Origin: Gonium pectorale
Taxonomy: Eukaryota; Chlorophyta; Chlorophyceae; Chlamydomonadales; Volvocaceae
Direction: 5' to 3'
Length of the DNA: 10,821 bases
Assembly: GCA_001584585.1 (NCBI GenBank)
Contig: LSYV01000113.1
Coordinates: 111,366 to 122,186 of the forward strand
Shown: piece after piece, positions 8,454-10,821 of the stretch
Layout: every line of letters begins with the position of its first letter
Numbering within the stretch: the first letter of the stretch is position 1
The notes under the pieces: model-generated
What the model was told of the DNA's origin: nothing
The model's database searches: none
What the model saw: only the letters and a program-made list of their open reading frames with translations
Made by a program: the position numbers and the translations under genes

Positions 8454-8476
8454 TTGAACCCAGTTGACGGGTTCAA
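8454..8476. repeat. Perfect inverted repeat: 8-bp stem, 7-nt loop
   Basis: TTGAACCC at 8454-8461 pairs exactly with GGGTTCAA at 8469-8476 around the loop AGTTGAC; a G-T wobble can add one pair. It stands alone in the intergenic region with no T-run behind it. It lacks the arrangement of a tRNA or a histone 3' stem-loop. Function unknown. Confidence 0.7.
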
Positions 8477-9046
8477 GGCAACGGCGAGGTTTAGGGGCGA
8501 CGCCGTTTTCCCTCTCTCGGCGCAGTGGCCTCCATACGGGTTGTGTGCCCTTTATCCCGTTAAGCCCCTTGGTTTTTGTCGGCTGCGGTGGAACATGACG
8601 GATGCGCCCCAGGCTTCTCGGAAGTGAGACCCGTCCTCCACATCAAGTATCATAACGCATGCACCCGAAATCCATGGCCGCAACTCTACGACCCCGGACA
8701 CCTGTCATGCATCCCTAGGCTGAATTCATTAAATTGCGTATCGGAGGACGGGTTCATGGGCGGGTTCCGGCTGGCGTGGGGCACGACCGCCGAGACGCTG
8801 ACGGCGGCCATTGCCCGGAATGCTTGCGAGCGAGCATGAATGTGTTCTATATCCGCTTAGTGATGCGGTTTGGGCTGCAGCATCGCGAGGGGGCGGGGGA
8901 GGGCCTCGAGAATTCTGGAGAATGAATAAGGCCCCGAAGGCCCCCAACCGCGACGCTTCTCCCGTTCCTCACGCGCGCACAGCTCCACTCTAGAGAGCTA
9001 CTCCAATTGCGCATTTCGTCGACATTCTTCGGCGATTTTAGTTGCA

Positions 9047-10025
9047 ATGGCGCAGTCTCAGCTGGCTCAGGTGGGGGTCGGTTCCGTGCTTCGCGACAAT
9101 GCGCCGAGGCCTCGCCCAGCCCAACACCACCCAGCCCAATTGGTCGCAGGGCACTCGTGGCCAGACTGCTGGTCGTCCGTTCCAGTCCCGGCCCGCCCGC
9201 TCGGCGCGCCGCCTGGTGAGCTTGTGGCGGACTTCGGTTGCGGCTGCTGCCGTCCCTCTCAGACCTTATCCGACCCACCCTAATGCCCCTGCCTGCCAAT
9301 TGACAGGTGATCCGCGCCGCTGACGCCAAGGAGATTGTTTTCGACCAGGAGTCGCGGCGCAAGCTGCAGATTGGTATCAACAAGGTCGCGGATGCCGTCG
9401 GCGTCACGCTGGGCCCTCGCGGTGAGCATGCTGTGGGCGATTAATGTGGGCACGGGGGAAGTGTGGGATGGGCCTTGGGGGTTGGGGGTTGGGTTCGGTA
9501 CCCTTTTAACCCAGTCGGAGAGGGTGCTGCCGCGGAGACCCGGCATGCGCTCTGCCCCCGCCCACATTTGTCTCGACTGCTATGGGCTTCACTGCGACAC
9601 CCGCCTGCACAACCGTCGATCGTGTGTTGCCCGTGCCTGAGCGTGCCGGTGCGGTGCCCCTCGAGCCGCTGTGCGCCCGCCTGCCCCAACCCGCCACCCG
9701 GCAGACTTCCTGTCCCTCGCCAACCCCCGGCCCCCTAACCATTGACCATCTGCAACCTCGCGAGATGCCCGCAGCTCCTCCTGCCCACAGCTTTTTCTCA
9801 CGTCCAACGTCTGGGTCCTTCACCTCCCCTCCCCCCTCCCCCTCCGCCTTCTATCCCCACTCACCCACTCGCCCACTCGCCCCCTTGCCCCTCCACCCAG
9901 GCCGCAACGTGGTGCTGGAGCAGAAGTTTGGTGTGCCGCAGGTCATCAACGACGGCGTGTCTATCGCCCGCGCCATTGAGCTCCGCGACCCCGTGGAGAA
10001 CGCCGGCGCGCAGCTGATCAAGGAG
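9047..10025 (+). CDS. CPN60A: Plastid chaperonin-60 alpha (RuBisCO large subunit-binding protein alpha), 5' four coding exons
   Basis: Cpn60 alpha and beta form the plastid GroEL-type double ring that folds imported and plastid-made proteins, including the RuBisCO large subunit. Coding exons are 9047-9070, 9150-9215, 9307-9421 and 9901-10025, giving 110 codons before an intron. The first two encode a basic transit peptide (MAQSQLAQ, then [22 protein letters not shown] in part). The mature part starts around [14 protein letters not shown] and includes [15 protein letters not shown], where TLGPRG is the family's ATP-binding P-loop-like motif. It continues with [12 protein letters not shown] and [20 protein letters not shown] and ENAGA are alpha-type; beta subunits have VAREVEL and ENIGA. 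The N-terminus matches the C. reinhardtii alpha subunit from memory, with a few substitutions. The next expected codons (VAGRTND) are not in the window, so about 80% of the protein is missing at the edge. Confidence 0.92.
9071..9149 (+). other. CPN60A intron 1 (79 nt, phase 0)
   Basis: The donor GTGGGG follows MAQSQLAQ and the acceptor GTCGCAG precedes GTRGQTAGR. Reading through instead gives a frame that ends at a stop near 9283 and never reaches the mature domain. The match of the joined transit peptide to the known algal protein supports removal. Confidence 0.8.
9216..9306 (+). other. CPN60A intron 2 (91 nt, phase 0)
   Basis: The donor GTGAGC follows the RRL codons and the acceptor TTGACAG precedes VIRAADAKE. 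It falls near the expected transit-peptide cleavage region, separating targeting and mature segments. Confidence 0.88.
9422..9900 (+). other. CPN60A intron 3 (479 nt, phase 1)
   Basis: It splits the second Gly codon of TLGPRGR-N-VVLE (G at 9421, GC at 9901-9902). The donor is GTGAGC. The last 80 bases are almost pure pyrimidine, with an 8-bp ACTCRCCC unit three times at 9859-9882, ending CCACCCAG. No gene is visible inside it. Confidence 0.9.
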
Positions 10026-10821
10026 GTGCGCCCGAGGGGGGGGGAGAGGGGGGCGGGAGGGGGGTTGTTTGCGCCGGTGCTGGAGGGAGGGTGGCAGGGA
10101 GGGGGCAGCTGTGAACGGCTAGAGGGCTCCGGGGGGAGAAAGGTGGGGGGCCGCGGGCTGGTGAGTACACCGGCGTGCGCGAAGCAGGGGGGGGGTGCGC
10201 GAATGGGCTGCGCCGCCTGGCCCAAAGTGAGGGGCCGGAGGGAGGCTGTCGTCGCCCACTGCAGTAGCAGCGGCAGTGGCAGGGGGAGCGCCAGGGCGTG
10301 GGCCAGCGAGGCCGGACCGACGACGGGCCGCACACTGCGGCTGTTGAGGCAATGGCCGCCTGGCGCCACACAGCGTCCTCAGGCGCTGCCAGCAACGGCT
10401 GCTCGCTGAGGGACCGACGGGCACCCGCCTGGCGAGGGGCTGGGACGCCCGGCTGGCGGCAGTGGCAGCGGCGTCGGGCGAGGTTGGCCACCGCTGGAGC
10501 CGGTGGCAGCGGCCCCGGCGTCAGCGGCCAGGACAACATCCCCGGCGCAGTGCAGCACAGCGCCGCCGGCGACGGAGGCGGGCGGGCAGACGGCATGGAG
10601 GGCTGCTGCCGGTGCGGTTCGCTGCTGAACCGCGCGCTTCTGCCGCCGCTGCTGCTTCGGTGGCTGGCGGCGACAGCAGCCACGCGCCGTTGCCTGCTGA
10701 TGCTGCGGCGACGGCGGCTAGGCGCACGCGGCCACAACCCCACACCGGGGCCTCCCTCGGGACCGACCGGCGGCAGTGCAACCCCTTGCCCCTTCCCCTC
10801 GCCAGCGGGAGGGGGATCGGC
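10026..10821 (+). other. CPN60A intron 4, 5' part (at least 796 nt, runs off window)
   Basis: The donor GTGCGC follows the IKE codons. The expected continuation (Val-Ala-Gly-Arg-Thr-Asn-Asp) does not appear before the window ends. The first 130 bases are G-rich. From about 10230 to the end the DNA changes to a GC-rich, Ala/Gly/Arg-coding-like composition with long open stretches on both strands. None of these frames shows a recognised domain. It could be ordinary high-GC intron, a gene fragment or an inserted element. Confidence 0.7.
10036..10064 (+). repeat. G-quadruplex-forming candidate just inside CPN60A intron 4
   Basis: Four G-runs of 9, 6, 3 and 6 are separated by AGA, C and A, so the tract meets the simple G3+N1-7 rule. 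It begins 10 nt after the donor at 10026, on the strand that becomes RNA. Its position could affect splicing or polymerase passage. Confidence 0.8.

Larger units (their letters stand above)
6924..9046. other. Intergenic region between the LRR and CPN60 genes; no gene supported
   Basis: The first part should be the LRR 3' UTR. TGTAA is absent on the + strand throughout; AATAAA occurs at 7388-7393. TTACA (TGTAA on the minus strand) occurs at 8138-8142 and 8239-8243, but I found no minus-strand gene to its right that would use it. A run of eleven Gs lies at 8323-8333 and a perfect hairpin at 8454-8476. The last 350 bases are AT-richer in patches (TCTATATCC near 8846, GAATTCATTAAATT near 8722) and presumably hold the CPN60 promoter. 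Open frames here show no codon bias like the real exons and no recognisable domain. Confidence 0.6.

Noticed and set aside
8576..8839. 87-codon + strand frame with balanced composition
   Set aside because: It lacks an ATG near the start (it begins at TTG), matches nothing I know, and sits where the CPN60A upstream region is expected.
8900..9046. Heat-shock-element-like TTC/GAA pairs upstream of CPN60A
   Set aside because: GAATTCTGGAGAA has the wrong spacing between GAA and TTC blocks (0 and 4 instead of 2), so it does not make a consensus element.
9307..10025. CPN60 beta rather than alpha subunit
   Set aside because: DPVEN and the extra residue in VLEQKFG recall beta subunits, but IARAIEL, ENAGA and KEI-FDQ-SR are alpha-type and the transit peptide resembles the algal alpha form.
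10018..10743. 241-codon open frame on the minus strand
   Set aside because: It overlaps the end of CPN60A exon 4 on the opposite strand and reads Pro/Arg/Ala/Ser-rich low complexity with no domain. I kept only the compositional observation as a finding.

Overview
The window looks like nuclear DNA of a green alga of the Chlamydomonas/Volvox (volvocine) type. It is very GC-rich and carries spliced genes with GT-AG introns, mostly GTGNGN or GTANGN donors and C-rich tracts before the acceptors. Synonymous third positions are mostly G or C. The reconstructed chaperonin N-terminus closely matches the Chlamydomonas reinhardtii plastid chaperonin CPN60A as I remember it. There are no bacterial-type operons, CRISPR arrays or rRNA genes, and I recognised no complete transposon. 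The long open frames on both strands are mostly artefacts of high GC.

Three genes, all on the + strand, can be assembled by joining exons whose phases agree. (1) Positions 1 to 2495 hold the 3' part of an otubain-type (OTUB1-like, peptidase family C65) deubiquitinase. Its catalytic Asp and Cys lie upstream of the window; its catalytic His is present in the motif PGHYD. (2) Positions 3958 to 6923 hold a complete nine-exon gene for a 501-residue protein. It has an N-terminal MGGLCS acylation signal, a coiled coil, a short W-rich cap, six 23-residue leucine-rich repeats and a low-complexity tail. Each of the six repeats is encoded by its own 69-nt phase-2 exon. (3) Positions 9047 to 10025 hold the first four coding exons of plastid chaperonin-60 alpha. 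The gene then enters an intron longer than 796 nt that runs past the window edge.

Between the genes lie about 1.46 kb (2496-3957) and about 2.12 kb (6924-9046) with no gene I can support. They contain G-runs, TG microsatellites, a perfect 8-bp hairpin and AT-richer patches. The volvocine poly(A) signal TGTAA was not found downstream of either complete 3' end, and a canonical AATAAA sits 465 nt after the LRR stop. Introns carry tandem duplications (13 bp x4, 14 bp x2, 25 bp x2, 20 bp x2), alternating purine-pyrimidine tracts, and a strong G-quadruplex candidate just inside the last chaperonin intron.

The three genes have no evident shared pathway: one acts in ubiquitin removal, one is probably a membrane-tethered scaffold, one in plastid protein folding. 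I see no multi-gene system. The most unusual object is the LRR gene, for its exon-per-repeat structure and its domain order.
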